DNA of 64,000 nt from Blautia liquoris (GTDB lineage: Bacteria > Bacillota > Clostridia > Lachnospirales > Lachnospiraceae), in contig NZ_CP063304.1 of assembly GCF_015159595.1 (NCBI RefSeq), forward strand, positions 1,984,001 to 2,048,000. Direction: 5' to 3'. The position numbers were made by a program, and so were the translations under genes. This document shows positions 17,171 through 27,093 of the stretch, piece after piece (positions within the stretch are counted from its first letter, which is position 1; each line of letters begins with the position of its first letter). The notes beneath the pieces were generated by a model. The model searched no databases, was not told where the DNA came from, and was given only the letters and a program-made list of their open reading frames with translations.

Positions 17171-18084
17171 ACTTTCACCTCCAGAAGTGTGAGAATCAGC
17201 GCCATACGAATATAGACACCATACTGAACTTGTTTAAAGTAAGCTGCTCTCGGATCCTTGTCAACTTCCACAGCAATCTCATTGACACGTGGAAGAGGAT
17301 GGAGAATATACATGTTATCTTTCGCCAGTTTCATCTTTTCTGTATCCAGAATATAGAAGTCTTTCATGCGGAGATAGTCTTCCTCATTGAAGAAACGTTC
17401 CTTCTGAACACGAGTCATATATAAAATATCCAACTTTGGAAGTGCATCTTCAAGTTTAATTACTTCTTGAAACTCTACATGATTTGCCCTCAGCACATCA
17501 TCACGAATATAATCCGGTATTTTAAGCTCTTCCGGAGAAATCAACACAAATTTCACACCTGTATAGCGAACCAGAGCGCTGATCAGAGAATGAACCGTAC
17601 GTCCAAACTTCAAGTCACCGCAAAGGCCAATGGTAAGCCCGTCGAATCTGTGCTTTAAAGAATGGATCGTCATCAGATCAGTCAGTGTCTGTGTCGGGTG
17701 TTGGTGTCCGCCATCACCTGCATTAATCACAGGTATGGAAGAGTTGGCGGCGGCCACAAGTGGTGCACCTTCTTTCGGATGTCTCATAGCACAGATATCC
17801 GCAAAACAGCTGATCACACGAATTGTATCAGCCACACTCTCTCCTTTCGAGACTGAACTGGACGCTGCCGATGAGAATCCAATTACAGATCCTCCAAGAT
17901 TAAGCATCGCTGTTTCAAAGCTCAGTCTTGTACGGGTACTTGGTTCATAGAACAATGTGGCTATCTTCTTTCCGTCACATGCATGTGAATACTTCTTTGG
18001 ATTCTTTTCGATATCACAAGCCAGATCCATCATCTGGTTCAGTTCTTCCACAGAGAAATCCAAAGGGCTCATCAAATGTCGCAT
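17164..18084 (-). CDS. pyrB: Aspartate carbamoyltransferase catalytic chain
   Basis: The 306-residue protein carries the carbamoyl phosphate motif [12 protein letters not shown], the SSSVSKGES loop, the HPTQ motif in [12 protein letters not shown] and HPLPRVNEI near the end. It forms carbamoyl aspartate, the first committed step of pyrimidine synthesis. The start has AGGAGGT 5 bp upstream. In the 79-bp gap behind nrdJ a TTGCTT-17-TACGAT promoter can be read on the minus strand. No PyrR-type leader structure is evident to the eye. Confidence 0.96.
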   Translation of the reverse strand: MRHLMSPLDFSVEELNQMMDLACDIEKNPKKYSHACDGKKIATLFYEPSTRTRLSFETAMLNLGGSVIGFSSAASSSVSKGESVADTIRVISCFADICAMRHPKEGAPLVAAANSSIPVINAGDGGHQHPTQTLTDLMTIHSLKHRFDGLTIGLCGDLKFGRTVHSLISALVRYTGVKFVLISPEELKIPDYIRDDVLRANHVEFQEVIKLEDALPKLDILYMTRVQKERFFNEEDYLRMKDFYILDTEKMKLAKDNMYILHPLPRVNEIAVEVDKDPRAAYFKQVQYGVYIRMALILTLLEVKVC

Positions 18085-18163
18085 ATATACCTCCTAAAAA
18101 GTCTGGTTAATTTTTTCCTTGATCTATCGTATAACTTCTCAGAGGAAAAAGCAAGGAAAATTT

Positions 18164-20443
18164 TTATATACACTTGCTCCATCCGCAATTTTTGCAGATT
18201 GTGCAGCCACCTTCAAACTGGAGAGGTTCTCCGCATTCTGGGCATATCATTTTCTGCGAAACATTCTTTACAGCCTTCGGCTTTGGTGCCTTTGGCGCCA
18301 CTTTCTGATGTGATTCTCCGCTTTCTTTGTTCTTAAGTTCTTCCTGAACCTCGTTGTACATATCAAGCAGAGCATTTCCAACTGCCATCGGGCAGCAGCT
18401 TCCTCTGCTGGTATCTTTTTTGGTCGCACGCCGCACGCTGTAAGACGGGCAGGATCCAGTTGAGTTCAGCTGATCGATAATTGTATAGATATCAATACCG
18501 CCCCTTGCACTAATCGATATCATACGAGAAAGCCCAATCATAAAGTTATTACATCCGCCGGTAGAACCCTTGCTCAGATAAGTTTCGAGCAGTGCACCTG
18601 TATATGGGTCAAACATTGCAATGCAGTGCAGGCTGCCACAGCCGGTGACCAACTTTCTCTTCTTGCCGATAACCTCATCGTTGATCTCGATGATATCGCC
18701 GCGTTTCAATCCCTCTCCTGCAATAACACCCCTGTGCTCTTTCTCCTCCTCAGGGGTGAGAATTCCGGTACGTTTGCACCCATCGCGGAAGATTGTAATA
18801 CCTTTTAATCCTTTTTCATAGGCATAGAGATAAAGATTCTCTGTCTCTTCCACGGTAAATTCATTTGTCACATTGACCGTAGAGCTGATGGATGCGTCGA
18901 TGTGTTCCTGCCAGACTGCCTGCATCTCAATTCTCTGACGATAATCAAGTGTCATAGCCGTGACAAAGTAATCCGGCAGATCACTGTCATCCGTTAGCTT
19001 ATGATCTTTCATGTACTGCTCCACAATCTTCGTATAAACTTTGTAGTAGACATCTGTTCCATGAAGGGATTCTGTTTTTCTCTCATAGTAATTCGCAAAG
19101 ATCGGCTCAATTCCTCCGGAGATACCCAGCATCGTGGAAAGTGTCCCGGTCGGTGCAATGGTCAGCAGCTGTGAATTCCGAAGGCCATATTTTTTCACAA
19201 GTTCCTTTGTCGGTTTGGATGTATTGCGCAGGAAGAACGGAGTCTCCATGATCTCCTGTGTATTACACTTTGGATAGGTTCCCTCTTCCTTCGCCAAAAG
19301 AGCGGACTGTGCAATAGCAGTATCTGCCATTGCAAATCCAATTTTATCACAGATCTTCACTGCATCCTCGTCACCGTAAGTGATTCCAAGTTTAATAAGC
19401 ATATCGCCAAGTCCCATGATTCCAAGACCAATCTGTCTCCAGTCACGCACGCTTTCTCTTTGTTCCGGGAGGGGATGCAGCTCCATCCCCTCATCCAGAA
19501 CTTCATTCAGTCCGGTGACACATGCCTTTACACACTCTTTAAAGCCGGTGAAATTAAAAGAGGCATTCTCGGTAAACGGTTTATCGACAAATTCTGCAAG
19601 ATTGATACTGCCGAGCAGACAGCTCCCTCCTGCCGGAAGAGGCTCCTCTGCACAGGGATTCACACCTGCAAACGAAAATTCTTTTGTATTGGAGAGAAGA
19701 TTCCAGTTCTTAACTCTGTCCCAGAAAAGAGCCCCCGGTTCAGCGTAATCCCAGTTTGTCTCCGCTATATGGTGAAACAACTCTTTTGCATTGACATACT
19801 GCTCTATCGTCTCTCCTGTTGCTTCTCTAGTATAGTGAAGACGGAATTTGTCATTATTTTTTACCGCCTTCATAAGTTCATCGGAGATACGAACAGAGAT
19901 GTTCGCTTTCGTGACTTTATCCAGATTTGTCTTGATATTAATAAAGTCTTCTACATCGGGATGTGAACAGTCAATAGAGATCATAAGTGCTCCTCTTCTT
20001 CCATTCTGCCCGATCAGGTCGGTGACAAGTGAATACAAATCCATAAAAGAAACTGCGCCCGTCGTCTCTTTCGCAGCATTGTTAATTTTCGCTCCCTTGG
20101 GGGAAAGTCCGGAAATATCAATTCCGCAGCCTCCTCCATAGCTGTAGGTACGTGCCAGTTTTTTTGCACAGTCAAAAATACTCTCAATCTCATCGTCCGG
20201 TGGCTCAATCACATAACAATTAGACAGTGTGATTTTCCTGCCTCGGTATTCCAGACCACGATTGGAAAGGATTCTTCCCCCAAATAGAAATTTTCTTTCC
20301 TTCATGTACCTGGCAATGATATCATTACCGCCACTGACTCTTTTGATCCAATGGTCAAATGATTCGCCCTCGTAGCAATATTTTTTATTCCAAATATCAG
20401 ACCCCAGCTGATTATCTTCTCCCAGCCATTCCTGTACTTTCAT
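18164..20443 (-). CDS. nrdJ: B12-dependent (class II) ribonucleotide reductase
   Basis: The 759-residue protein has the RNR barrel with the first redox Cys in KITLSNCYV, the YGGGCGIDIS segment and the NPCAEEPLPAG finger loop carrying the radical Cys and Glu. PTGTLSTMLGISGGIEP follows. The C-terminal part has SRGSCCPMAVG and ends in a zinc-ribbon (CPECGEPLQFEGGC and CKNCG). It reduces ribonucleotides using adenosylcobalamin and works with or without oxygen. Length is normal and no intein is seen. It is followed by pyrB, linking nucleotide supply genes. Confidence 0.94.
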   Translation of the reverse strand: MKVQEWLGEDNQLGSDIWNKKYCYEGESFDHWIKRVSGGNDIIARYMKERKFLFGGRILSNRGLEYRGRKITLSNCYVIEPPDDEIESIFDCAKKLARTYSYGGGCGIDISGLSPKGAKINNAAKETTGAVSFMDLYSLVTDLIGQNGRRGALMISIDCSHPDVEDFINIKTNLDKVTKANISVRISDELMKAVKNNDKFRLHYTREATGETIEQYVNAKELFHHIAETNWDYAEPGALFWDRVKNWNLLSNTKEFSFAGVNPCAEEPLPAGGSCLLGSINLAEFVDKPFTENASFNFTGFKECVKACVTGLNEVLDEGMELHPLPEQRESVRDWRQIGLGIMGLGDMLIKLGITYGDEDAVKICDKIGFAMADTAIAQSALLAKEEGTYPKCNTQEIMETPFFLRNTSKPTKELVKKYGLRNSQLLTIAPTGTLSTMLGISGGIEPIFANYYERKTESLHGTDVYYKVYTKIVEQYMKDHKLTDDSDLPDYFVTAMTLDYRQRIEMQAVWQEHIDASISSTVNVTNEFTVEETENLYLYAYEKGLKGITIFRDGCKRTGILTPEEEKEHRGVIAGEGLKRGDIIEINDEVIGKKRKLVTGCGSLHCIAMFDPYTGALLETYLSKGSTGGCNNFMIGLSRMISISARGGIDIYTIIDQLNSTGSCPSYSVRRATKKDTSRGSCCPMAVGNALLDMYNEVQEELKNKESGESHQKVAPKAPKPKAVKNVSQKMICPECGEPLQFEGGCTICKNCGWSKCI

Positions 20444-20561
20444 TGAACTCTTTCCTCTCTTTTTGTGCTCGCAAGCAATATTATATCAAAATCCTATATT
20501 TAGTGCTCACAGATAATCCTAACACAATATGTTGTATTCTTCAAGATGCAATATTGCAGAT

Positions 20562-21176
20562 TTATTCAAAAATATCATTTTGAATATCGTAAGTTTCACT
20601 GGCAGATTTTAGAATCTGGTAGACTGCTGCAACAGGAAGTCCGACAACATTATTATAATCGCCATTTATTTTTTTTATATATACCGCCGACAGACCCTGG
20701 ATGCCATAGGCTCCTGCTTTATCCATCGGCTCATCCGTCTTTAGATATTCATTGATCTCCCTGTCAGACATGGGATAGAAAGTTACATCTGTTTTTTCAA
20801 AGAATGTTGTTTCCCTGCGTATCTCTTTGGACGTTTTCCAGATAATTGTAACACCGGTATATACCTGATGTGTATTTCCCTGTAAGGTAAGCAACATTTC
20901 TTTCGCCTGCGTTTTGTCATAAGGTTTTCCAAGTATCTGGTTGTCTGCCGAAACAATCGTATCCGCTCCAATTATGATACAGCTTTGTCTCATCCTTGAT
21001 GATACTTCACGGCACTTTCCCCTGGAGAGGTCTGTGACGACTTCCTCCGGAACGCTGGATGTGATTTTTTCTTCAAAGTTTCCTGGCACAACACGGCAGG
21101 CAATACCAACCTGATCAAGCAGCTCTTTTCGTCTGGGTGATTGGGAGGCCAGAATAATGTTATTGATTCCGTGCAT
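20562..21176 (-). CDS. maf: Maf-type nucleotide pyrophosphatase
   Basis: The ~204-residue protein has the motif ILASQSPRRKELLDQ, the active-site Asp in IIGADTIVS, GKPYDKTQAKEML and the EPMDKAGAYGIQG signature. Maf proteins hydrolyse (d)NTPs such as dTTP/UTP or modified nucleotides and are linked to cell division arrest or housekeeping. ATG at 21176 gives the usual N-terminus; ATG at 21185 is possible. It follows the RNase P RNA terminator. Confidence 0.92.
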   Translation of the reverse strand: MHGINNIILASQSPRRKELLDQVGIACRVVPGNFEEKITSSVPEEVVTDLSRGKCREVSSRMRQSCIIIGADTIVSADNQILGKPYDKTQAKEMLLTLQGNTHQVYTGVTIIWKTSKEIRRETTFFEKTDVTFYPMSDREINEYLKTDEPMDKAGAYGIQGLSAVYIKKINGDYNNVVGLPVAAVYQILKSASETYDIQNDIFE

Positions 21177-21199
21177 CAACGTCATCCTTTCCCCGTTGC

Positions 21200-21254
21200 A
21201 AAAAAATATCCACAAACCGCCTTAAGCAGAAGTATCTGCACGGTCAGTCTGTGG
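21200..21254 (-). terminator. Terminator after RNase P RNA
   Basis: On the minus strand CCACA and CGGTTTGTGG arms enclose a second small hairpin (GCAGA-TACT-TCTGC) and are followed by ATATTTTTTT. It lies between the RNA gene and maf. Confidence 0.65.
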
Positions 21255-21274
21255 AAATATATTCATCGACAATT

Positions 21275-21630
21275 TTCATCATACAAGCAGAGCGATAAGC
21301 CGGGTTATGTCGTGTGTAATCATCTATCTAAAACTGCTGTCGCCAGCAGTCTCAAGCGACCCACCTAAAAGCGTGACGGGCAGCCACATCGCTTTTATTC
21401 GGTCTTGCTTCGGATGGGGTTTACATGGCTTCTTCTGTTACCAGAAAAACGGTAGTCTCTTACACTGCCTTTCCACCCTTACCCGCCACATATGCGGCAG
21501 GCGGTATATCTCTGTTGCACTATCCTTGGAGTCACCTCCACCGGACGTTATCCGGCATCCAGCCCTGCGAAGCCCGGACTTTCCTCACCTGACGCCTTTC
21601 GGCATATGTCAGCTGCGATTACATACTCTA
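21275..21630 (-). ncRNA. rnpB: RNase P RNA
   Basis: Read on the minus strand, the segment contains the universal GAGGAAAGTCCGGGCTTC near 21586, the AGGGTGGAAAGG and CAGTGTAAGAG-type core, and AACCCGGCTTAT near the 3' end. It is the catalytic RNA that trims tRNA 5' ends. Both ends are estimated to within about 15 bases. It occupies the otherwise gene-free stretch between maf and the uridine-kinase-like gene; protein frames read through it are not real. Confidence 0.93.
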
Positions 21631-21690
21631 CTTGTACAGCGTTTAAATTTTATCACAAAATTTCTCTTTTGTCCAGTGGGTGAAATCACA

Positions 21691-23358
21691 TTACACGTCA
21701 AAACAGCTGTTTCCGACAAACTCCCGCAATATGGAATTCTGCGGAATATCTTCACCCGGAACTCCGACAAAATAGTCTAAAAATTTCAAAAGTCTCTTTG
21801 CCTCCATGTATTCCGGGGTGTTCTCCGGAATCTGGAAAAGGATAGGTTCTGCATAGAGTTTCAGAACTGCCAGTTCATATAAAAGTGCCGAATTGAACAT
21901 GACATCCGCCTCCTCCTGATAGGGAAAGATGTTTTGTACCTCTCCTCTTTTTACGGAATTCCACATAGCGATTGTTTTCTGAGCGCTGATTCCTCTGGTG
22001 CGGTTATCCCTGACAATACGTCTGATCAGTCTTCCGTCCGTTGTCGAAATTCTATTATGTTCGTCGACATTGAGCTGTGTCAGTGCACTGATATAGATCT
22101 TAAATTTACTCTCGGCCGGAAGCATATGGCTGGTCTTATCATTCAGTCCATGAATACCTTCCAATACAAGTATATCATTTTCACCAAGCGAGATAACATC
22201 TCCATGATATTCCCGCTCTCCTGTGACAAAATTAAAGTGTGGCATCTCCACTTTCTCACCATCCAGCAAGGCCTGCATCTTTTCCGTAAAAAGAGGGATA
22301 TCAATCGCTTCAATACTCTCAAAATCATACTCGCCATTCTTATCTTTGGGCGTATCCAAACGATTGACATAAAAATCATCCATGGAAATCGGATGCGGTT
22401 TCAGTCCGTGAACGGAAAGTTGAATAGACAGCCTGTGGGAAAATGTCGTCTTCCCGGAAGAAGTCGGCCCTGCAATCATCACAAACTTTACATGCCGTTT
22501 TTTTGCAATCTGATCTGCGATCTTTGATATTCTTGCCTCTTGCAGTGCCTCTGACACAAGGATGAGTTCTTTCACATTTCCCTTACTGATGGATTCATTT
22601 AAATCACCAACCGTATCAATGCCAAGTTTTTGTCCCCAGTGTTCAGACTCCTTTTGAATCATAAAGATTTTGGGAGAGGTTTCAAAATTTGGAATTTCTG
22701 TTGGATTGTCTCTTCTTGGCATCTGAAGTACAAAACCTTCATCATAGAGGCAAAGATCAAAATATCTCAGATAACCTGTATGCCATACCATAAATCCATA
22801 AAAATAATCTTCGAAATCTTCAATACTATAGATATTGACCCCAGAACTTCTCCGATACCGGAACAGTTTCTCTTTGTCATGCATACCATGCTTTGCGAAA
22901 AGTTCTCTTGCATTGAGAGTACTGACATTTCTTTTTATGATTGGAATCTTGCGGTCAATGAGTTCCTGCATATAGGCCTTTACCTTTGAAAGAAAGTCAT
23001 CATTTAATACCACATCACCTTTCATTGTAAAGTAAAAACCTGATCCGACAGAAAAATGAAGAATCACCTTTTCTATGTTTTGAGAGCCTCCGATATGATA
23101 GATCGCTTTCAAAAGGAGAAGCGTCATGCTCCTTCTGTATGTCTCGTGTCCAATGCTGTCCTTTAATCCCACAGGTTCCAGAGTACAGTCCTCCTCAAGA
23201 GGCTTGTGCAGTTCCCTTAAGATTCCATTTGCAAAAACTAAAAGGGTGGGAAGATCCCGTCCCTTGTCATATTCTTTTACAATATCACCATAAGTGGTTC
23301 CTTCAGGGAAGGTTTTTGTCTCTCCCCTGATCGTCGCCTGATACATCCTCTGATCCAT
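21691..23358 (-). CDS. Nucleoside kinase: TGS + ThrRS-like + uridine kinase fusion
   Basis: The 555-residue protein combines an N-terminal TGS-like domain (residues 1-60), a region resembling the second additional domain of threonyl-tRNA synthetase (about 60-220), and a C-terminal phosphoribulokinase/uridine kinase domain with P-loop GPTSSGKTT. The kinase part also has MDDFYVNR and VLEGIHGLND. This arrangement is widespread in Clostridia and is annotated as nucleoside kinase; the substrate is not proven. The start at 23358 follows AAGGAGGTG and lies 22 bp after trmK. Confidence 0.9.
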   Translation of the reverse strand: MDQRMYQATIRGETKTFPEGTTYGDIVKEYDKGRDLPTLLVFANGILRELHKPLEEDCTLEPVGLKDSIGHETYRRSMTLLLLKAIYHIGGSQNIEKVILHFSVGSGFYFTMKGDVVLNDDFLSKVKAYMQELIDRKIPIIKRNVSTLNARELFAKHGMHDKEKLFRYRRSSGVNIYSIEDFEDYFYGFMVWHTGYLRYFDLCLYDEGFVLQMPRRDNPTEIPNFETSPKIFMIQKESEHWGQKLGIDTVGDLNESISKGNVKELILVSEALQEARISKIADQIAKKRHVKFVMIAGPTSSGKTTFSHRLSIQLSVHGLKPHPISMDDFYVNRLDTPKDKNGEYDFESIEAIDIPLFTEKMQALLDGEKVEMPHFNFVTGEREYHGDVISLGENDILVLEGIHGLNDKTSHMLPAESKFKIYISALTQLNVDEHNRISTTDGRLIRRIVRDNRTRGISAQKTIAMWNSVKRGEVQNIFPYQEEADVMFNSALLYELAVLKLYAEPILFQIPENTPEYMEAKRLLKFLDYFVGVPGEDIPQNSILREFVGNSCFDV

Positions 23359-23380
23359 CTGTGACACCTCCTTACAATTG

Positions 23381-24088
23381 TCATCCATAATCGTAGTAAC
23401 TATTTGCGATGTCTATAAGATTCATCTTCTGTTCCAGTTCCCTTCTTCGGGTAAGTGCTGTAGCGCTATGACTTTTGCTCAGCAAGGATATCAGCTTTCG
23501 CGTACTCTCCTTTTCCCGGCACAGATATTCATATAAAACAGGGTTTCGATCTCTTAAAAGGCAGGGCCCATATTCAAGTTCTTCCGGTTTTAGCGGCTCC
23601 ATCTCTTTATGAACCGCCTTTATGACTGGATAAAACTTTCCTCCATCCAATACCATATTCTCAGAAATAATTCCATATCCATGTGTCGTGAGAAATAATC
23701 GAAAATGTCTCAACTCCGACTGTGGCTCCAGAACAAACTCCTGAAAGCTGCCAAGCACATCTTCCCCACGATCGAGAATTTTTTCCATCAAAGGTCCGCC
23801 CATGCCCGCAATCACAAGAGTATCTCCTTCATTCAAAGCAAGTGAAGAAACCCCGTCTGACAGACGAGTCTCTATGTAGTCTGAAAGATCATACCGCATG
23901 ATATTCGCCTGTGCCCGCAAAAGCGGCCCTTGATTTACATCCATCGCTATCGCACTGGGAACTCTTCCCTCCCTCACAAGACTGATCGGAAGATAGCCAT
24001 GATCACAGCCGACATCCACGACCCGGTTTCCCTTTGTGACCATACAGGCAGCCGCCGCAAGCCTTTTTGACAACTGTACTGCCATCAT
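23381..24088 (-). CDS. trmK: tRNA (adenine-N1) methyltransferase TrmK
   Basis: The 235-residue Rossmann-fold protein starts LSKRLAAAACMV and has the AdoMet motif VVDVGCDHGYLPISLV, AMDVN for the ribose and VIAGMGGPLM as the active-site signature. A C-terminal coiled coil follows. It methylates A22 in tRNA. It begins 4 bp after the sigma factor stop, as in many Bacillota where trmK follows sigA. Confidence 0.93.
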   Translation of the reverse strand: MMAVQLSKRLAAAACMVTKGNRVVDVGCDHGYLPISLVREGRVPSAIAMDVNQGPLLRAQANIMRYDLSDYIETRLSDGVSSLALNEGDTLVIAGMGGPLMEKILDRGEDVLGSFQEFVLEPQSELRHFRLFLTTHGYGIISENMVLDGGKFYPVIKAVHKEMEPLKPEELEYGPCLLRDRNPVLYEYLCREKESTRKLISLLSKSHSATALTRRRELEQKMNLIDIANSYYDYG

Positions 24089-24092
24089 CCTG

Positions 24093-25223
24093 TCAATCCA
24101 GATAATCTTTCAGTTTTCTGCTTCGGCTGGGATGTCTCAGTTTTCGCAGTGCTTTTGCCTCGATCTGACGAATACGTTCTCTCGTCACATTGAATTCTTT
24201 TCCGACTTCTTCCAGTGTACGTGCACGTCCGTCGTCCAATCCGAAACGCAGACGAAGAACTTTCTGCTCTCTGTCGGTCAAAGTATCCAAAACTTCTTCC
24301 AGCTGCTCTTTTAACATGGTAAATGCAGCCGCATCGGCAGGTATCGGCACGTTATCGTCCTGAATAAAGTCGCCCAGATGACTGTCTTCCTCCTCGCCAA
24401 TCGGTGTCTCAAGAGAGACTGGCTCCTGAGAAATCTTCAATATCTCCCTGACACGCTCTACCGGCATATCCATCTCTTCGGCAATTTCTTCAGGAGTAGG
24501 TTCCCTGCCCAGTTCCTGAAGGAGCTGTCTGGATACTCGGATAAGTTTATTAATTGTCTCTACCATATGAACCGGAATTCTGATGGTTCGGGCCTGATCG
24601 GCAATTGCCCTCGTGATTGCCTGACGAATCCACCACGTTGCATATGTGGAAAACTTATATCCCTTGCGATAATCAAATTTTTCCACAGCTTTAATCAGAC
24701 CGAGGTTTCCTTCTTGGATAAGATCAAGAAACAGCATTCCTCTTCCCACGTATCTCTTTGCAATAGAAACCACCAGCCTTAAATTTGCCTCAGCAAGGCG
24801 TTTTTTTGCCGCTTCATCTCCCTGTTCCATTTTCTTGGCAAGCGAAATCTCCTCATCCGCCGACAGCAACGGAACTTTTCCAATCTCCTTTAAGTACATA
24901 CGCACCGGGTCTTCAATGCTGACACCTTCCGGAACCGAGAGATCGATTTTTTCCATGTCAACATCGTCCTCTTTCCCCTCATCGTCATCGTCGGAAAGAA
25001 GCAGGATATCATCATCGCTGTCGGATCCGTTATCGGAAATTCTCAGTACGTCAATACTTTTCGCATCCAGATAGTCGAATACTTTGTCCATCTGTTCGGC
25101 ATCCAAAGGCATATCTTTGAAATAATCGTTAATTTCCTCATATTCCAAAACGTTCTTCTTCTTTTTAGCCAGATCTTCAAGCCCTTTCATTTTTTCCAAG
25201 AATTTCTCTTTTTCGAATTCCAT
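24093..25223 (-). CDS. sigA: Primary sigma factor (RpoD/SigA)
   Basis: The 376-residue protein has region 1.1, an acidic spacer rich in Asp around residues 75-95, and the [15 protein letters not shown] region 1.2. Region 2 contains [29 protein letters not shown] and [19 protein letters not shown], region 3 [11 protein letters not shown], and region 4 the helix-turn-helix [24 protein letters not shown]. It directs vegetative transcription and agrees with TTGACA/TATAAT promoters seen here. Start ATG 25223 has AAGGATGG; an upstream in-frame start is less well placed. It is in an operon with dnaG and trmK. Confidence 0.97.
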   Translation of the reverse strand: MEFEKEKFLEKMKGLEDLAKKKKNVLEYEEINDYFKDMPLDAEQMDKVFDYLDAKSIDVLRISDNGSDSDDDILLLSDDDDEGKEDDVDMEKIDLSVPEGVSIEDPVRMYLKEIGKVPLLSADEEISLAKKMEQGDEAAKKRLAEANLRLVVSIAKRYVGRGMLFLDLIQEGNLGLIKAVEKFDYRKGYKFSTYATWWIRQAITRAIADQARTIRIPVHMVETINKLIRVSRQLLQELGREPTPEEIAEEMDMPVERVREILKISQEPVSLETPIGEEEDSHLGDFIQDDNVPIPADAAAFTMLKEQLEEVLDTLTDREQKVLRLRFGLDDGRARTLEEVGKEFNVTRERIRQIEAKALRKLRHPSRSRKLKDYLD

Positions 25224-25262
25224 ATATGTTCCATCCTTCCACATACTGTTTATATTTTATCC

Positions 25263-27047
25263 TTAGTCAAAGGAAATATGCAGCCTTATGCCGTTTTCCT
25301 TCCACTGTTCAAGTGCTTTTTTATCACGCATCACTTCCTGCAGTCCCTGCATGTCCGTGGGATCTAAGCGGGAAGAGCGATAATTAATACTGTGCTCTTT
25401 CATGTTACATATCACATCACTTAAAGCCTGCATTTTCTCGGCATCAGAGTTCAAAGGGATCACGGCGTTAAACAAGGCCGTAACTTTTCTTGTCTCATCA
25501 CTGTCATCAAATCTGCTGAGCAGTCTGGCCGGATTTATCTCACCCTCGTGATACTGTTCAAATATCATTACAGCTACTTTATGATACAAATCGGTCGTAA
25601 AATCATCAGGGGATATGTAATCCGTAATCTGTTCCATGATATCAGGATATGATGTGATCCAGGTCAGCATCAGCTTTTGAGCTTTATCCGTTCCGCTCTC
25701 CTTTTCCCGATCTGAATGAATGCCAGATTTCGGTTTCTTAGTCTTAATAATTCCTGCCCCTTTCAGAGCAAGTTTTCCAACAAGTTTCGACAATGTAGCA
25801 AGTTCGATATGATAAACCCTGGCAACCGATTCAATATAGTTATTGCGTTCAATTTCATCCTCAAAGTTCAGTAATCTTCCTGCCACGTAATGAAGAAAAT
25901 CCGTCTTTCCCTGAGGATCATTCATATCATAATCACGCTCTGCCATGCGCACCTCAAATAAGAAACTGTTCTCAGCTTTCTCCAGGCGTGCCTCGAAGGC
26001 TTTGCTGCCTTCACTTTTTATAAATTCATCCGGATCTTTATGCGGTTTCAGATTCACAACTTTCGTAGACAGCCCCACCTCCTTTAAAAGTGGGATTGCC
26101 CGCAGCGCTGCCTTCGTGCCTGCCTCGTCACTGTCATATATAATTAAAACCTCATCGGTATAGCGTTTTAAAAGACTTGCCTGGGGCGATGTAAGGGCTG
26201 TTCCAAGCGACGCAACTGCATGGTTGAATCCAGCCTGGTGCATGGAGATCACATCCATATATCCTTCACAGATAATAAGATTCTTCTTTCTGGAGAGTCT
26301 TGCAGCATTCAGTCCATAAAGGTTCCTGCTTTTATCAAAAATCTTTGTCTCAGGAGAGTTCAGATATTTCGGCTTTCCATCACCCATCACTCTTCCTCCG
26401 AAACCTATCACTTTATTGTTTACATCCATAATCGGAAATATAACACGGTTCCAGAATTTATCGTACATTCCGTGTCTTTCATCCGAATTAAAAAGTCCCG
26501 ATTCCCGAAGATCCTCATCCGGATATCCCCGCTGTTTCAGAAATTTATAAAGTCCTCCTCCGAATTTGTCAGAATAGCCAAGACCAAATCTTTGTATTGT
26601 CTCATCGGAAAGTCCACGCTTTTTTAGATACTCAAGTCCTTGACATCCCTTGTGATCTCGAAGCAGAACATAATAGTACTTTGCCGCTTCTTTATTGATC
26701 TGCAGAAGTCTTGACCTCTGATCAGCTTTTCTCTTCTCCTCTTTCGAATATTCAAGATCGGGAAGTTTCACCCCAGCACGTTCAGCCAGAGATTTAACTG
26801 CCTCCGGAAATGTAAAGTTCTCATATTCCATCAAAAATGTGAACACATTTCCACCGGCCCCGCATCCAAAACAGTAATACATCTGCTTTGACGGACTTAC
26901 GGAAAAGGACGGTGTCTTCTCGTTGTGAAAGGGGCACAGTCCAAAATAAGAGCTTCCCTTCCTCTTCAACTGCACATATCCGCCAATCACATCAATAATA
27001 TCATTCTTTAGACGGATTTCTTCTATCAAGTCATCCGAATAGCGCAT
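25263..27047 (-). CDS. dnaG: DNA primase
   Basis: The 594-residue protein has the CHC2 zinc finger (CPFHNEKTPSFSV, YYCFGCGAGGNVF), the catalytic TOPRIM part (ICEGYMDVISMHQAG and the metal motif IYDSDEAG) and a C-terminal DnaB-interacting helical region. It makes RNA primers at the replication fork. ATG 27047 is preceded by AAAGAGGAG. It lies between dgt and sigA in the classic macromolecular-synthesis arrangement. Confidence 0.97.
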   Translation of the reverse strand: MRYSDDLIEEIRLKNDIIDVIGGYVQLKRKGSSYFGLCPFHNEKTPSFSVSPSKQMYYCFGCGAGGNVFTFLMEYENFTFPEAVKSLAERAGVKLPDLEYSKEEKRKADQRSRLLQINKEAAKYYYVLLRDHKGCQGLEYLKKRGLSDETIQRFGLGYSDKFGGGLYKFLKQRGYPDEDLRESGLFNSDERHGMYDKFWNRVIFPIMDVNNKVIGFGGRVMGDGKPKYLNSPETKIFDKSRNLYGLNAARLSRKKNLIICEGYMDVISMHQAGFNHAVASLGTALTSPQASLLKRYTDEVLIIYDSDEAGTKAALRAIPLLKEVGLSTKVVNLKPHKDPDEFIKSEGSKAFEARLEKAENSFLFEVRMAERDYDMNDPQGKTDFLHYVAGRLLNFEDEIERNNYIESVARVYHIELATLSKLVGKLALKGAGIIKTKKPKSGIHSDREKESGTDKAQKLMLTWITSYPDIMEQITDYISPDDFTTDLYHKVAVMIFEQYHEGEINPARLLSRFDDSDETRKVTALFNAVIPLNSDAEKMQALSDVICNMKEHSINYRSSRLDPTDMQGLQEVMRDKKALEQWKENGIRLHISFD

Positions 27048-27093
27048 CTTTCTCCTCTTTTCTAATAAAATTTTGCATCCGCAACGGGTGCAG

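Noticed and set aside
18164-20443. Intein or selenocysteine in nrdJ
   Set aside because: Length is normal for class II enzymes, motifs follow without interruption and no in-frame TGA occurs.
21307-21780. ORFs through the region 21.3-21.7 kb
   Set aside because: They read antisense through the RNase P RNA and the end of the nucleoside kinase gene; the RNA signature explains the sequence.
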